Positions 1 to 9,238 are shown, counted from the first letter of the stretch. The stretch is DNA of 64,000 bases from Phytobacter diazotrophicus (GCA_004346725.1 SMDE01000011.1:62001-126000), one strand, 5' to 3'. Translations and numbers: made by a program. Notes: generated by a model from the letters alone, not told the origin.

Positions 1-145
1 TATAACGTTCGCCGTTGGCGCTTTCGAGGGGCGCATCAGGCGTTTCACAGGGGATGTCGCACGTGCAGGGCGCGGTTTTCTCCGCCAGTGGACGAAGTTT
101 CATGGCCGCAAACTGCGGGGGTTTTTTATTATCGAGGGGCGTCAT
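1..145 (-). CDS. zntA: Zinc/cadmium/lead-exporting P-type ATPase, N-terminus only
   Basis: The first 48 codons of a gene running leftward out of the window. The readable N-terminus has the variable ZntA leader and a cysteine-rich stretch (PCTCDIPC, about residues 27-34) of the kind that precedes the heavy-metal-associated domain in ZntA. The ATG at 145 has a GGAGG ribosome site about 5 nt upstream; a nearer-looking ATG at 150 runs straight into a stop. The gene sits directly behind a MerR-family type promoter (184-215), which fits ZntR-controlled metal efflux at the inner membrane. The catalytic core lies outside the window, so metal specificity rests on the N-terminus, the promoter and the neighbours (yhhN, yhhL, rsmD). 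Confidence 0.9.
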   Translation of the reverse strand, partial: MTPLDNKKPPQFAAMKLRPLAEKTAPCTCDIPCETPDAPLESANGERY

Positions 146-183
146 GGCATCCTCCGGTGAATGATAATTTTCTCATTAACCGG

Positions 184-215
184 AGGATACACTCTGGAGT
201 CGACTCCAGAGTCAA
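184..215 (-). promoter_or_regulatory. ZntR-type zntA promoter with 20-bp spacer and palindromic operator
   Basis: On the minus strand TTGACT (-35, 210-215) and TATCCT (-10, 184-189) are separated by 20 bp instead of 17. The spacer holds most of a perfect 22-bp palindrome (191-212, centre GTCGAC). An over-long spacer with a palindrome between the hexamers is the hallmark of promoters untwisted by MerR-family activators, and this arrangement is known for ZntR at zntA. Confidence 0.93.
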
Positions 216-220
216 GCGTT

Positions 221-847
221 TTAAATGTACAGCGAACGCACGATCAGGAAGTGCCCGGCAAAGTAGCAGGCTGCGGAAATCGCGTTATCGGCACGGAAGC
301 GGCGACGGTAATGGCTACCCAGCCAGACGACGTTGCTGATTAGTAGCAGCGCCGCGCCAACAAAGGCAGAGAGCGCCGGGCTGGTGGGACGGAAGAACCA
401 CAGCTCACCGGCCAGCCAGACCATCACCAGCGTCATGGCGATAAATGTGCAAACGGGCAAACGCAGCTCTTCCAGGCGCGACCAAATCACCGCAATCAGC
501 AGGGCGCCAACGATCAGCAGCACCACCGGCAACGGCCAGAAGAAAGAGAGCGACATCTGCGTGGCAAAATAGATGGTGTAAAGCAGGTGGGCGAGGAAGA
601 AGGCGCCAATGGCGTAGAGCAGTTGCTGGCGCGGCAGTAGGGTTAGTGCATCGCCAATCAGCGAGGCGCACAGCCCGGCAAGCACAAGGTAGCTGATGGC
701 ATCAAACATCGGGGCTTGCCAGGCCAGTAATAACAGCAGCAGCAGCGTGACAGGTTTAAATACCCAACGCTGCCAGACAGGCCCACGGTAGGAAGCGTCA
801 ACATACAGCCAGGCGGAAAAACAGACAGCAATAAATGACCAAAGCAT
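221..847 (-). CDS. yhhN: YhhN/TMEM86-family integral membrane protein
   Basis: A 208-residue, almost wholly hydrophobic protein with about seven or eight predicted membrane spans, matching the length and sequence style of enterobacterial YhhN. The family includes eukaryotic TMEM86 lysoplasmalogenases, but the bacterial enterobacterial members have no settled substrate, so no reaction is assigned. The ATG at 847 follows an AGGGACTT-type ribosome site. The stop codon lies only 6 bp from the -35 box of the downstream zntA promoter, so the two genes are co-directional but zntA has its own promoter. Confidence 0.9.
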   Translation of the reverse strand: MLWSFIAVCFSAWLYVDASYRGPVWQRWVFKPVTLLLLLLLAWQAPMFDAISYLVLAGLCASLIGDALTLLPRQQLLYAIGAFFLAHLLYTIYFATQMSLSFFWPLPVVLLIVGALLIAVIWSRLEELRLPVCTFIAMTLVMVWLAGELWFFRPTSPALSAFVGAALLLISNVVWLGSHYRRRFRADNAISAACYFAGHFLIVRSLYI

Positions 848-972
848 AATAAGTCCCTGAATCCGTTATTGTATCGCGAGCACCATGCCCACGGCTCTAC
901 TAATGAGTTTAGTGGTCGTAGCAGGTGAATGACAATGTTACGGAAGACAGGGGAATCTTAAAAATGTGCCAT

Positions 973-1248
973 TTATTTTTTTGCTTTCAGTTTTTTCAGC
1001 CAGATAAGCAGCTCAAAAACGCCAAAGACAAAGATGCGAAACTCTTCGAACCGTGTCATTTGCGGACCGTCTTTCGGCAGCGTTTTTTTCATCATCGTCG
1101 CCTGAATGGCGTGCATAAACACGGTGAAAAACAGCGCCACGTTGACGAAAATATTGAGCGGTTTAGGAAACGGGGAAAACAGGTTCAGCAGTAAAAAAGC
1201 CCAGACAAAGAGCATTAACAGCCGTCCCAGATTAATCAGTATGCTCAT
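973..1248 (-). CDS. yhhL: YhhL, DUF1145 small membrane protein
   Basis: A 91-residue protein of unknown function with three hydrophobic spans and a lysine-rich C-terminus (LKKLKAKK). It matches YhhL of E. coli. An upstream in-frame start at 1350 would add 34 residues translated from the rsmD coding sequence and is rejected. The ATG at 1248 has a GGAGAGGAAA ribosome site and overlaps the end of rsmD by 17 nt, which suggests translational coupling in an rsmD-yhhL operon. Confidence 0.9.
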   Translation of the reverse strand: MSILINLGRLLMLFVWAFLLLNLFSPFPKPLNIFVNVALFFTVFMHAIQATMMKKTLPKDGPQMTRFEEFRIFVFGVFELLIWLKKLKAKK

Positions 1249-1840
1249 TTTCCTCTCCTTGTGATTCACGCTGATATAAGCGGTAGGCGACCTGACCTGC
1301 GACTTTCTCCCGGTGCAAACTCCAGCTTGCAGGCACCAGTGGCAGGCCATTCTCTACTTCGCTTTCAACATAGATTAGCGCGCCATTGGCCAGCCAGCCG
1401 TTGTTTTCCAGCAGGGTTAAGGTCTCTTCGAGCATCCCTTTGCGAAACGGCGGATCGACAAACACGATATCATGCGGCGTGCCGCTTTGGGCCAGCCAGG
1501 TCAGGGTATTCCCGGTGACCACTTTGCCGTTGGCGGCTTTTAATGTCGCCAGGTTTTGCTGCAATTGCTGGGCGACCCCGCGTTCCATTTCGAGCAGCGT
1601 GGCGCTGGCGGCGTAGCGTGACAAGGCCTCTAAGCCCAGCGCGCCGCTGCCGGCAAAGCAGTCGAGACAACGCGCGTCGACCATGGACGGCGCCAGCCAG
1701 TTAAATAGGGTTTCGCGCACACGGTCAGTTGTCGGGCGCAATCCTGGGCTGTCCGGCACCGGGAGTTTGCGTCCCCGCCATTGCCCACCAATAATACGTA
1801 TCTGGCCGGTGGCGGCCCGATTGGGTTTCTTCATGGTCAT
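1232..1840 (-). CDS. rsmD: 16S rRNA (guanine966-N2)-methyltransferase RsmD
   Basis: A 202-residue SAM-dependent methyltransferase that modifies G966 of 16S rRNA in the small ribosomal subunit. The SAM-binding loop DCFAGSGALGLEAL and the N-methyltransferase catalytic motif DPPF (in DIVFVDPPFRKG) are both present, preceded by the family-typical RIIGGQWRGRKLPVP. The first codons read MTMKKPN, so a start two codons later is possible; the E. coli protein begins at the equivalent second Met. The gene is divergent from ftsY, with 184 bp between them, and is the head of rsmD-yhhL. Confidence 0.96.
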   Translation of the reverse strand: MTMKKPNRAATGQIRIIGGQWRGRKLPVPDSPGLRPTTDRVRETLFNWLAPSMVDARCLDCFAGSGALGLEALSRYAASATLLEMERGVAQQLQQNLATLKAANGKVVTGNTLTWLAQSGTPHDIVFVDPPFRKGMLEETLTLLENNGWLANGALIYVESEVENGLPLVPASWSLHREKVAGQVAYRLYQRESQGEENEHTD

Positions 1841-2024
1841 CGCTTAGCTCATCATTTCGGCCTGCTATTCTAGCGGCGCCCGGCGCGGCGCGAAACCTTA
1901 ATCCGCAGGCGGTGATGCGAGTTAAGGAAAGTGATAGACTATCTCTCTAATTAACCCTATTTTTCAGCCCTGTTGTGCCAGTACGGGCTGCGCCATGAAT
2001 AAACCGCGAGGAGTGTAGTCGCAA

Positions 2025-3395
2025 ATGGCAGATGAGAAGAAACGTGGCTTTTTTTCCTGGCTGGGCTTTGGGCAAAAAGATCAGGTAAAAGAAAAAGAAG
2101 CGGAGCAGGCAGCCGAAACGCAGCCGCCGCATACCCAGGAAGAGAGCGAAACCTTTGCAGAAGAGGTCGTTGAGGTTACTGAAAAACTGGTTGAAAGCGA
2201 AAAGCCACAGCCAGTAGAAGAGGAACCACAACCTGAGGTCGTGGCGCGCGAAGAATTGCCGCTGCCGGAAGAGGTGAGGGAACCGGAAAGTGCCGCGCAA
2301 GAGTGGCAGCCGGAGCAGGAGCCTGTCGACGAAGACGCGCCGATCAGCGATGAAGAGCTGGAAGCCCAGGCTCTGGCTGCGGACGCGGCTGAGGAAGCGC
2401 TGGTGGTGGTGCCGGTTGACGAACCTGCAGAAGAGGTTGTGGAAGAGACCGTTGTTGAACAAGAGAAGCCGACCAAAGAGGGTTTCTTCGCGCGACTCAA
2501 ACGCAGCCTGCTGAAAACCAAAGAGAATCTCGGTTCCGGATTTATCAGTCTGTTCCGTGGCAAAAAAATCGACGATGATCTCTTTGAAGAGCTGGAAGAG
2601 CAGTTACTGATTGCCGACGTCGGGGTAGAAACCACCCGTAAAATCATTACGAGTCTGACGGAAGGCGCGTCGCGCAAACAACTGCGTGATGCCGAGGCAC
2701 TGTATGGTTTGCTCAAAGAAGAGATGGGTGACATCCTTGCCAAAGTTGATGAACCGCTGAATGTTGAAGGCAAAACACCGTTTGTTATTCTGATGGTTGG
2801 CGTCAATGGGGTGGGTAAAACGACCACCATTGGTAAACTGGCGCGTCAGTTTGAACAACAGGGTAAATCGGTGATGCTGGCGGCTGGCGACACCTTCCGT
2901 GCTGCGGCGGTTGAGCAGTTGCAGGTGTGGGGGCAGCGTAACAATATTCCGGTTATCGCCCAGCATACGGGGGCCGACTCCGCCTCGGTGATTTTCGATG
3001 CCATCCAGGCCGCCAAAGCGCGTCATGTGGATGTACTCATCGCCGATACCGCCGGGCGCTTGCAGAATAAAGCGCACCTGATGGAAGAGTTGAAAAAAAT
3101 CGTCCGCGTGATGAAAAAGCTGGACGAAGACGCACCGCATGAGGTGATGCTGACCATCGATGCCAGCACCGGGCAGAATGCGATAAGCCAGGCCAAACTG
3201 TTCCATGAAGCCGTTGGCCTGACGGGTATCACCCTTACCAAGCTGGACGGTACGGCGAAGGGCGGTGTGATTTTCTCGGTAGCGGATCAGTTTGGCATTC
3301 CTATCCGCTACATCGGGGTCGGCGAACGTATTGAGGATCTACGTCCGTTTAACGCGGGCGATTTTATAGAGGCACTTTTTGCCCGAGAGGATTAA
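2025..3395 (+). CDS. ftsY: Signal recognition particle receptor FtsY
   Basis: A 456-residue SRP GTPase that receives ribosome-nascent-chain-SRP complexes at the inner membrane and hands them to SecYEG. The first ~150 residues are the glutamate- and valine-rich acidic A domain, followed by the N domain and the G domain: G1 loop GVNGVGKT at about 258-265, DTAGR at about 341 and TKLDG at about 405. The protein is some 40 residues shorter than E. coli FtsY, all in the low-complexity A domain, where length varies between genera. It heads the ftsY-ftsE-ftsX operon, with 2 bp to ftsE. Confidence 0.98.
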   Translation: MADEKKRGFFSWLGFGQKDQVKEKEAEQAAETQPPHTQEESETFAEEVVEVTEKLVESEKPQPVEEEPQPEVVAREELPLPEEVREPESAAQEWQPEQEPVDEDAPISDEELEAQALAADAAEEALVVVPVDEPAEEVVEETVVEQEKPTKEGFFARLKRSLLKTKENLGSGFISLFRGKKIDDDLFEELEEQLLIADVGVETTRKIITSLTEGASRKQLRDAEALYGLLKEEMGDILAKVDEPLNVEGKTPFVILMVGVNGVGKTTTIGKLARQFEQQGKSVMLAAGDTFRAAAVEQLQVWGQRNNIPVIAQHTGADSASVIFDAIQAAKARHVDVLIADTAGRLQNKAHLMEELKKIVRVMKKLDEDAPHEVMLTIDASTGQNAISQAKLFHEAVGLTGITLTKLDGTAKGGVIFSVADQFGIPIRYIGVGERIEDLRPFNAGDFIEALFARED

Positions 3396-3397
3396 CA

Positions 3398-4066
3398 ATG
3401 ATTCGCTTTGAACACGTCAGCAAAGCCTATCTCGGTGGGAGACAAGCGTTGCAGGGGGTGACATTCCATCTGCAACCGGGCGAGATGGCCTTTCTGACCG
3501 GCCACTCCGGCGCAGGGAAGAGTACCCTGCTCAAGCTTATCTGTGGCATTGAGCGGCCAAGCGCCGGGAAAATCGTCTTTGGCGGGCACGATATTACGCG
3601 CCTGAAAAACCGGGAAGTGCCGTTTCTGCGTCGGCAGATCGGGATGATTTTCCAGGATCACCATTTGCTGATGGACAGGACGGTTTATGACAACGTGGCT
3701 ATCCCGTTGATCATTGCCGGGGCCAGCGGTGACGACATTCGTCGCCGTGTTTCCGCAGCACTGGACAAGGTAGGTCTGCTCGACAAAGCGAAGAGTTTTC
3801 CGATTCAGCTTTCCGGTGGTGAACAACAGCGCGTGGGTATTGCCCGCGCGGTAGTGAACAAACCTGCGGTACTGCTGGCGGACGAACCGACCGGTAACCT
3901 GGACGACGCCCTTTCCGAAGGGATTTTACGTCTGTTTGAGGAGTTCAATCGTGTTGGGGTCACCGTGTTAATGGCGACGCACGATCTGGGGCTGATTTCC
4001 CGGCGTTCGTACCGCATGCTGACTTTAAGCGATGGCCATTTGCATGGAGGCCTGGCGGGTGAATAA
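3398..4066 (+). CDS. ftsE: Cell division ABC transporter ATP-binding protein FtsE
   Basis: A 222-residue ATPase that pairs with FtsX at the septum and controls periplasmic murein hydrolase activation through EnvC. Walker [10 protein letters not shown] lies at about 35-43, the signature LSGGEQQR at about 137-144 and Walker [12 protein letters not shown] just after. The start lies 2 bp behind the ftsY stop and the 3' end overlaps ftsX by 8 nt, so the three genes are tightly coupled. Confidence 0.98.
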   Translation: MIRFEHVSKAYLGGRQALQGVTFHLQPGEMAFLTGHSGAGKSTLLKLICGIERPSAGKIVFGGHDITRLKNREVPFLRRQIGMIFQDHHLLMDRTVYDNVAIPLIIAGASGDDIRRRVSAALDKVGLLDKAKSFPIQLSGGEQQRVGIARAVVNKPAVLLADEPTGNLDDALSEGILRLFEEFNRVGVTVLMATHDLGLISRRSYRMLTLSDGHLHGGLAGE

Positions 4067-5117
4067 GCGTGATGCATTGAATCAAATGCGGCAATTTGGC
4101 AGCAAACTGGATCGTTTTCGTAAATCAGCGAGCGGTACCGGTGATGCAGGCCGTAACGCGCCGCGCCGTGGTAAAGGTGCGCCGAAAGTCAGTTCGCGTA
4201 AAACCAACGTCTTTAACGAACAGGTGCGTTATGCCTTCCAGGGCGCGTTACAGGACCTGAAAAGCAAACCTTTTGCCACGTTCCTGACGGTAATGGTGAT
4301 TGCCATTTCCCTGACGCTGCCGAGTGTCTGCTATATGGTGTACAAAAACGTTAACCAGGCCGCCTCGCAGTATTATCCGTCACCGCAAATTACAGTCTAT
4401 TTCGATAAGGCGCTGGATGACGACGCTGCGGCTCAGGTGGTAGGGCAGCTCCAGGCGGAGCAGGGTGTGGAGAAGGTCAACTACCTGTCCCGTGAGGATG
4501 CGCTCGGCGAGTTCCGCAACTGGTCTGGTTTTGGCGGCGCGCTGGATATGCTGGAAGAGAACCCGCTGCCTGCGGTGGCGGTGGTGATCCCCAAGCTCGA
4601 CTTCCAGAGCACGAATGCGCTAAACACGCTGCGTGACCGTATTTCGAAACTGCACGGTATTGATGAAGTGCGGATGGACGACAGCTGGTTTGCCCGTCTT
4701 GCGGCGCTAACCGGGCTGGTTGGTCGGGTAGCGGCAATGATTGGTGTGCTGATGGTAGCGGCGGTGTTCCTCGTTATCGGCAACAGCGTGCGTCTTAGCA
4801 TTTTTGCCCGCCGCGATACGATCAACGTGCAAAAACTGATTGGCGCAACGGACGGTTTTATTCTGCGTCCTTTCCTGTACGGTGGAGCGCTGTTGGGCTT
4901 TAGTGGCGCCTTCCTGTCACTGATTCTTTCTGAGATTCTGGTGCTACGGCTCTCCTCTGCGGTGAGCGAGGTGGCGCAGGTATTCGGAACGAAGTTCGAT
5001 CTGAACGGCCTGTCGTTTGATGAATGCCTGCTATTGCTGCTGGTGTGCTCAATGATTGGCTGGGTTGCTGCCTGGCTGGCAACTGTGCAACATTTACGTC
5101 ACTTTACTCCGCAGTAA
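4059..5117 (+). CDS. ftsX: Cell division protein FtsX
   Basis: A 352-residue membrane partner of FtsE. A basic cytoplasmic N-terminus is followed by a first span (about 75-95), a large periplasmic loop (about 95-220) and three C-terminal spans, the usual FtsX fold. I chose the GTG at 4059 because it gives the E. coli length and an N-terminus starting MNKRDA, has GGAGG 8 nt upstream and overlaps ftsE by 8 nt. An ATG at 4032 would add nine unrelated residues. Confidence 0.96.
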   Translation: MNKRDALNQMRQFGSKLDRFRKSASGTGDAGRNAPRRGKGAPKVSSRKTNVFNEQVRYAFQGALQDLKSKPFATFLTVMVIAISLTLPSVCYMVYKNVNQAASQYYPSPQITVYFDKALDDDAAAQVVGQLQAEQGVEKVNYLSREDALGEFRNWSGFGGALDMLEENPLPAVAVVIPKLDFQSTNALNTLRDRISKLHGIDEVRMDDSWFARLAALTGLVGRVAAMIGVLMVAAVFLVIGNSVRLSIFARRDTINVQKLIGATDGFILRPFLYGGALLGFSGAFLSLILSEILVLRLSSAVSEVAQVFGTKFDLNGLSFDECLLLLLVCSMIGWVAAWLATVQHLRHFTPQ

Positions 5118-5134
5118 AAAAAGTCTGATATACT

Positions 5135-5171
5135 CTTTCCCTGCAATGCAGTATTCCCGTCGCAGGGAAAG
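5135..5171 (+). other. Hairpin between ftsX and rpoH
   Basis: CTTTCCCTGC (5135-5144) pairs perfectly with GCAGGGAAAG (5162-5171) across a 17-nt loop, just after the ftsX stop. No T-run follows, so it is at best a weak terminator or an mRNA stabiliser. It lies upstream of the rpoH promoter cluster. Confidence 0.5.
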
Positions 5172-5256
5172 CGTATAGCGCATATCTCCTTTCCTTTGCC
5201 GCGGTTTTTCATTCTTATGTCACATTTTGTGCCTAATTTATTCACAATCCAGCCTG

Positions 5257-5284
5257 GAACTTGTGGATAAAATCACTGTCTGAT
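5257..5284 (+). promoter_or_regulatory. rpoH sigma-E promoter (P3-like) with embedded DnaA box
   Basis: GAACTT (5257-5262) and TCTGAT (5279-5284) are separated by 16 bp, the extracytoplasmic-stress sigma-E pattern of rpoH P3 in E. coli. TGTGGATAA (5262-5270), directly behind the -35 element, is a perfect R-type DnaA box, matching the known DnaA repression of rpoH. The rest of the 267-bp ftsX-rpoH gap should also hold the sigma-70 promoters, which I did not place with confidence. Confidence 0.88.
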
Positions 5285-5384
5285 ACAAGAGTGGATGCTA
5301 TTCTCGTTGCTCATTAACGCTGGCATGTGTGTTGCCTGATGGGGACAGACCGCCGCCAGTCGAATGTAATTTGAGAGGATTTGA

Positions 5385-6242
5385 ATGACCAAAGAAATGC
5401 AAACTTTAGCTTTAGCCCCTGTTGGTAACCTGGAATCTTATATCCGGGCCGCTAACGCATGGCCGATGTTGACGGCTGATGAAGAAAGGGCACTGGCTGA
5501 AAAGCTGCATTACCAGGGCGATCTGGAAGCAGCTAAGAAGCTGATCCTGTCACACCTGCGCTTTGTTGTTCATATTGCTCGTAACTATTCGGGCTATGGT
5601 CTGCCGCAGGCGGATCTGATCCAGGAAGGTAATATCGGCCTGATGAAAGCCGTACGTCGCTTCAACCCGGAAGTGGGTGTGCGCCTCGTCTCTTTCGCCG
5701 TGCACTGGATTAAAGCTGAGATTCACGAATACGTGCTGCGTAACTGGCGTATTGTGAAAGTCGCGACCACGAAAGCACAGCGTAAGTTGTTCTTTAACCT
5801 GCGTAAAACCAAGCAGCGTCTGGGCTGGTTTAACCAGGACGAAGTGGAAATGGTTGCCCGTGAACTGGGCGTGACCAGCAAAGACGTGCGTGAAATGGAA
5901 TCACGTATGGCGGCGCAGGACATGACTTTCGATATGTCGCCAGATGATGAATCTTCCGATAGCCAGCCTATGGCACCGGTACTCTATCTGCAGGATAAAT
6001 CGTCTAACTTTGCGGATGGCATTGAAGACGACAATTGGGAAGAGCAGGCTGCTAATAAGCTGACGGATGCGATGCAGGGTCTCGACGAGCGTAGCCAGGC
6101 CATTATTCGTGCTCGCTGGTTGGATGAAGAGAACAAAACAACGCTGCAGGAACTGGCAGATCGTTACGGTGTTTCCGCTGAGCGTGTGCGTCAGTTGGAA
6201 AAGAACGCGATGAAGAAACTGCGTGCCGCGATCGAAGCGTAA
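5385..6242 (+). CDS. rpoH: RNA polymerase heat-shock sigma factor sigma-32
   Basis: A 285-residue group 3 sigma factor that directs RNA polymerase to chaperone and protease genes. Region 2 ([17 protein letters not shown], then the -10 recognition segment with VHWIKAEI), the RpoH-specific box [17 protein letters not shown] from residue 132, and the region 4 helix-turn-helix [19 protein letters not shown] are all visible. The ribosome site is GAGAGGA. In E. coli the 5' leader and early coding region fold into an RNA thermometer that blocks initiation at low temperature. The high identity here suggests the same, but I did not fold it. Confidence 0.98.
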   Translation: MTKEMQTLALAPVGNLESYIRAANAWPMLTADEERALAEKLHYQGDLEAAKKLILSHLRFVVHIARNYSGYGLPQADLIQEGNIGLMKAVRRFNPEVGVRLVSFAVHWIKAEIHEYVLRNWRIVKVATTKAQRKLFFNLRKTKQRLGWFNQDEVEMVARELGVTSKDVREMESRMAAQDMTFDMSPDDESSDSQPMAPVLYLQDKSSNFADGIEDDNWEEQAANKLTDAMQGLDERSQAIIRARWLDEENKTTLQELADRYGVSAERVRQLEKNAMKKLRAAIEA

Positions 6243-6262
6243 CGCTGTGCGTTAAAGAATGG

Positions 6263-6297
6263 GCCGGGTCAGCGAGAGCTACCCGGCTTTTTGTTTT
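6263..6297 (+). terminator. rpoH intrinsic terminator
   Basis: GCCGGGT (6263-6269) pairs with ACCCGGC (6281-6287) and is followed by TTTTTGTTTT. It lies 21 bp after the rpoH stop and just before the stop of the convergent regulator gene. Confidence 0.9.
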
Positions 6298-6304
6298 CTG
6301 GCGT

Positions 6305-7825
6305 TCAGTTTTTTGCTTTCAGGGCCGGGGTTATATAGTCCGGATAAGGCGACGCCACCTCCGGAGTCAGGCAGGCCAGCAAGATCTGGAACGCCGATTC
6401 CATCTCTTCTTCCTCCATGGCGGCAAACCCCATCAACAACCCTTTCAACGGCTTATCGCCAGAGTAGTACCGCGACAGTGCCCGCACCAGAACACCTCGT
6501 TCATTCGCGCGCCTGGCAAGGGCAACATCATCACACTCTGCGGGCAGTGAAAGCACCAGATGCAGCCCGGCATTGTCGTTATATTCGCTCAGCGCCTCTT
6601 TACCCAGCGCCTCGACAATCAGGCTTGCCAGTCGGGCGCGTCGGCGGGCATAGAGCAGACGCATCCGTCGGATATGTGCCGTGTAATGCCCCTCGGTAAT
6701 AAACTGCGCCAGCGCCTCCTGGTCCAGCAACCGGCCGCCGCGATACAGTTCTGCATGCGCCGTCTTTAACGCCTGCATCAGGGGACGCGGCAACACCAGA
6801 TAACCCAGACGCAGACCGGGGTAGAGCGTTTTGCTGAATGTCCCGGTGTAGATAACCGGCGCGTCATCAACCAGCCCCTGGAGCGCGGGGATCGGCTGAC
6901 CGGAAAAGCGAAATTCGCTGTCGTAATCATCCTCAACAATCCAGCTTCCCGTTTGCCGGGCGAGCGCCAGCAGGCGCTGGCGTCGCTCCAGGCTCATGAC
7001 GCAGCCCAGCGGGTACTGATGAGAGGGGGTGACAAATATCAGCCGGGGTGGCGTGTTTCCGCTCTCCGGTGGCTGCATGCCAGAAAGATCGACGTCGATA
7101 GCCTGGAGTTCGACACCGTTCATCTTCAAAACGTTACGAATGCCCCAGTAGGCTGGCTCTTCAATCCATGCGCTATCGCCGGGGTTACACAACATGCGCG
7201 ACACCAGATCGATGGCCTGGTGAATACCCTCAGTTATCAGGATTTGCCCGGCGCTACAGCGCACGGAGCGGGTAACGCGCAGATATTCCACCAGCGCCTG
7301 CTGCAATGCCTGGCTACCGCCTGCATCGCTGTAGGAGAGTTGGCTGGCCTGCGGTTTGCGGCTGATACGTGCCTGGATTTTACGAAACAGGGCATGTGGA
7401 AAGGCGCTGACATCGGGTACGCCGGGTAAAAATGCCCCCCACTGGCGTGGGCTGGCGCTGCTTTTTTGCAATAACGCCTGACCGCGTGAGGAAAGATGAG
7501 AAGGAAGATCGCCCGCACCGTGTCCGGCAGGCGACAGCGGCGCCGTGAGCAGGCTGTCCGGCACCGTCTGTGCCACAAAGGTGCCGCTTCCGGCACGGGA
7601 AACGACATATCCTTCCGCCACAAGCTGTTCGTAAACCGTCAGTACCGTGTTGCGCGAAAGGTGGAGTTCTGCGGCTAAATCTCTGCTCGGCGGCAGGCGG
7701 CTTTGCGGGGGCAGGCTCCCTTCGAGGATCGACAGGCGAATCGCGTTATATAATTTCTTATGCAGTTTGCCTTCGGTTTGTTCGTCCAGACGCAACTGCA
7801 GTAAATCACACACGAGCGAACGCAA
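6305..7825 (-). CDS. MocR/GabR-like PLP-dependent transcriptional regulator
   Basis: A 506-residue fusion of an N-terminal GntR-type winged helix (about residues 14-84, with LPPSRDLAAELHLSRNTVLTV) and a class I aminotransferase-fold domain (about 125-490). The PLP-anchoring lysine is K332 in TGTFSKTLYPGLRLGY, and the cofactor region VEDDYDSEFRF lies just before it. MocR proteins bind PLP and usually control a neighbouring PLP- or amine-related gene. This one is divergent from a GABA-type aminotransferase gene 107 bp away, as gabR is from gabT in Bacillus. It could instead be called PdxR-like. The exact effector is inference. Confidence 0.9.
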   Translation of the reverse strand: MRSLVCDLLQLRLDEQTEGKLHKKLYNAIRLSILEGSLPPQSRLPPSRDLAAELHLSRNTVLTVYEQLVAEGYVVSRAGSGTFVAQTVPDSLLTAPLSPAGHGAGDLPSHLSSRGQALLQKSSASPRQWGAFLPGVPDVSAFPHALFRKIQARISRKPQASQLSYSDAGGSQALQQALVEYLRVTRSVRCSAGQILITEGIHQAIDLVSRMLCNPGDSAWIEEPAYWGIRNVLKMNGVELQAIDVDLSGMQPPESGNTPPRLIFVTPSHQYPLGCVMSLERRQRLLALARQTGSWIVEDDYDSEFRFSGQPIPALQGLVDDAPVIYTGTFSKTLYPGLRLGYLVLPRPLMQALKTAHAELYRGGRLLDQEALAQFITEGHYTAHIRRMRLLYARRRARLASLIVEALGKEALSEYNDNAGLHLVLSLPAECDDVALARRANERGVLVRALSRYYSGDKPLKGLLMGFAAMEEEEMESAFQILLACLTPEVASPYPDYITPALKAKN

Positions 7826-7932
7826 ATTGGATCCCTTAATTATTCAAAACTGGTACTCGATTATAGGACCGCTTGTGTCATTGTTGCAAAACAGGGTTGC
7901 TGCGAAATGAATCAATGACGGGGGAGTTTAAG
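7826..7932. promoter_or_regulatory. Divergent promoter region of the MocR regulator and aminotransferase
   Basis: On the minus strand TTGCAA (7884-7889) and TATAAT (7860-7865) with an 18-bp spacer form a good sigma-70 promoter for the regulator gene. The -10 region overlaps TGGTAC and GGACC motifs that could belong to a MocR operator. No equally clear promoter was found for the rightward gene. Operator assignment is inference. Confidence 0.5.
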
Positions 7933-9198
7933 GTGAAGAATAACGAATTACATCAACGCCGTTTACAGGCGACACCGCGTGGTATTGGCGTGATGTGCGG
8001 CTTCTATGCCGAGAAAGCAGAAAATGCCACTCTGTGGGATGTGGAAGGCAACGAAGTCATCGATTTCGCCGCCGGGATTGCGGTGCTTAATACCGGCCAT
8101 CGCCATCCTAAAATTGTCGCAGCAGTGGAAAAACAGTTGCAGGCCTTTACCCACACGGCTTATCAGATTGTCCCTTACGAAAGCTACGTCTCGCTGGCGG
8201 AACGCATTAACGAACGCGTACCGGTAGAAGGCCCGGCCAAAACAGCCTTTTTCTCGACCGGGGCGGAAGCGCTGGAAAACGCGGTCAAAATCGCCCGCGC
8301 CTATACCAAACGTCCTGGTGTGATTACTTTCGGCGGCGGTTTCCACGGACGTACCTATATGACCATGGCGCTGACCGGCAAAGTGGCACCGTACAAAATC
8401 GGTTTTGGCCCGTTCCCTGGCTCCATTTTCCATGCGCAATTCCCGAATGCGCTGCACGGCGTCAGTACCGAAGACGCGATGAAAAGCCTGGATCGTATTT
8501 TTAAAGCGGATATCGCCCCCGATCAGGTTGCAGCCATTTTACTCGAGCCGGTACAGGGCGAAGGCGGCTTTAATATCGCGCCTGACGACTTTATGCAGGC
8601 GCTGCGTAAGCTGTGTGATACCCATGGGATTTTGTTGATTACCGATGAAGTGCAGTCCGGCTTTGCGCGTACCGGTAAACTCTTCGCGGTGGAACATTAC
8701 AGCGTTAAACCTGACTTAATCACCATGGCGAAAAGCCTGGCGGGCGGCCTGCCGCTGTCAGCAGTGGCGGGGCGTGCGGAGGTGATGGACGCACCCGCGC
8801 CGGGGGGGTTAGGCGGTACTTATGCCGGTAACCCGCTGGCCGTTGCCGCTGCGCATGCCGTGATGGATGTGATTGAAGAGGAAAATCTCTGCGAACGCGC
8901 GAACCACTTGGGTAAGCATCTGGTTGAAGTGCTGACCAAAGCGAAAGCGGACTGTCCGTACATTGCGGATATTCGCGCCCAGGGTTCTATGGTGGCCGTG
9001 GAGTTTAACGATCCGCAAAGCGGTGAACCGTCGGCGGAATTCACTAAGCAGGTGCAGGATAAAGCGCTAGCCGCCGGGCTGTTGCTGTTGAGTTGCGGTG
9101 TCTACGGTAACGTGATTCGCTTCCTCTATCCGCTGACCATTCCGGAAGTTCAGTTCCGTAAAGCGCTGGATATTATCTACCAGTCACTGACCCACTAA
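7933..9198 (+). CDS. GABA-type (class III) aminotransferase, GabT/PuuE-like
   Basis: A 421-residue class III PLP aminotransferase that would move an amino group from 4-aminobutyrate or a similar omega-amine to 2-oxoglutarate in the cytoplasm. STGAEALENAVKIARAYT, GGGFHGRTYMTMALTG and the catalytic K267 in TMAKSLAGG are family landmarks. It reads close to both PuuE and GabT, so the symbol is left blank. I use the GTG at 7933 (GGGGGAG 7 nt upstream), which gives the family length; ATGs at 7873 and 7915 would add a non-homologous tail. The divergent MocR gene suggests substrate- or PLP-responsive control. Confidence 0.9.
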   Translation: MKNNELHQRRLQATPRGIGVMCGFYAEKAENATLWDVEGNEVIDFAAGIAVLNTGHRHPKIVAAVEKQLQAFTHTAYQIVPYESYVSLAERINERVPVEGPAKTAFFSTGAEALENAVKIARAYTKRPGVITFGGGFHGRTYMTMALTGKVAPYKIGFGPFPGSIFHAQFPNALHGVSTEDAMKSLDRIFKADIAPDQVAAILLEPVQGEGGFNIAPDDFMQALRKLCDTHGILLITDEVQSGFARTGKLFAVEHYSVKPDLITMAKSLAGGLPLSAVAGRAEVMDAPAPGGLGGTYAGNPLAVAAAHAVMDVIEEENLCERANHLGKHLVEVLTKAKADCPYIADIRAQGSMVAVEFNDPQSGEPSAEFTKQVQDKALAAGLLLLSCGVYGNVIRFLYPLTIPEVQFRKALDIIYQSLTH

Positions 9199-9212
9199 TT
9201 GACCTGATCAAT

Positions 9213-9238
9213 GAAAGCCGCCGCCTGGCGGCTTTCTT
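9213..9238 (+). terminator. Terminator after the aminotransferase gene
   Basis: A perfect 10-bp stem, GAAAGCCGCC (9213-9222) with GGCGGCTTTC (9227-9236), around the loop GCCT. The following T-run is short. Confidence 0.75.

Noticed and set aside
2081-2830. A serine/threonine-rich 249-codon frame antisense to ftsY
   Set aside because: The serine runs are simply the complement of the GAA/GAG-rich acidic A domain of FtsY.
6259-6699. A 146-codon rightward frame after rpoH
   Set aside because: It begins inside the rpoH terminator and is antisense to the MocR gene, with low-complexity proline/serine composition.
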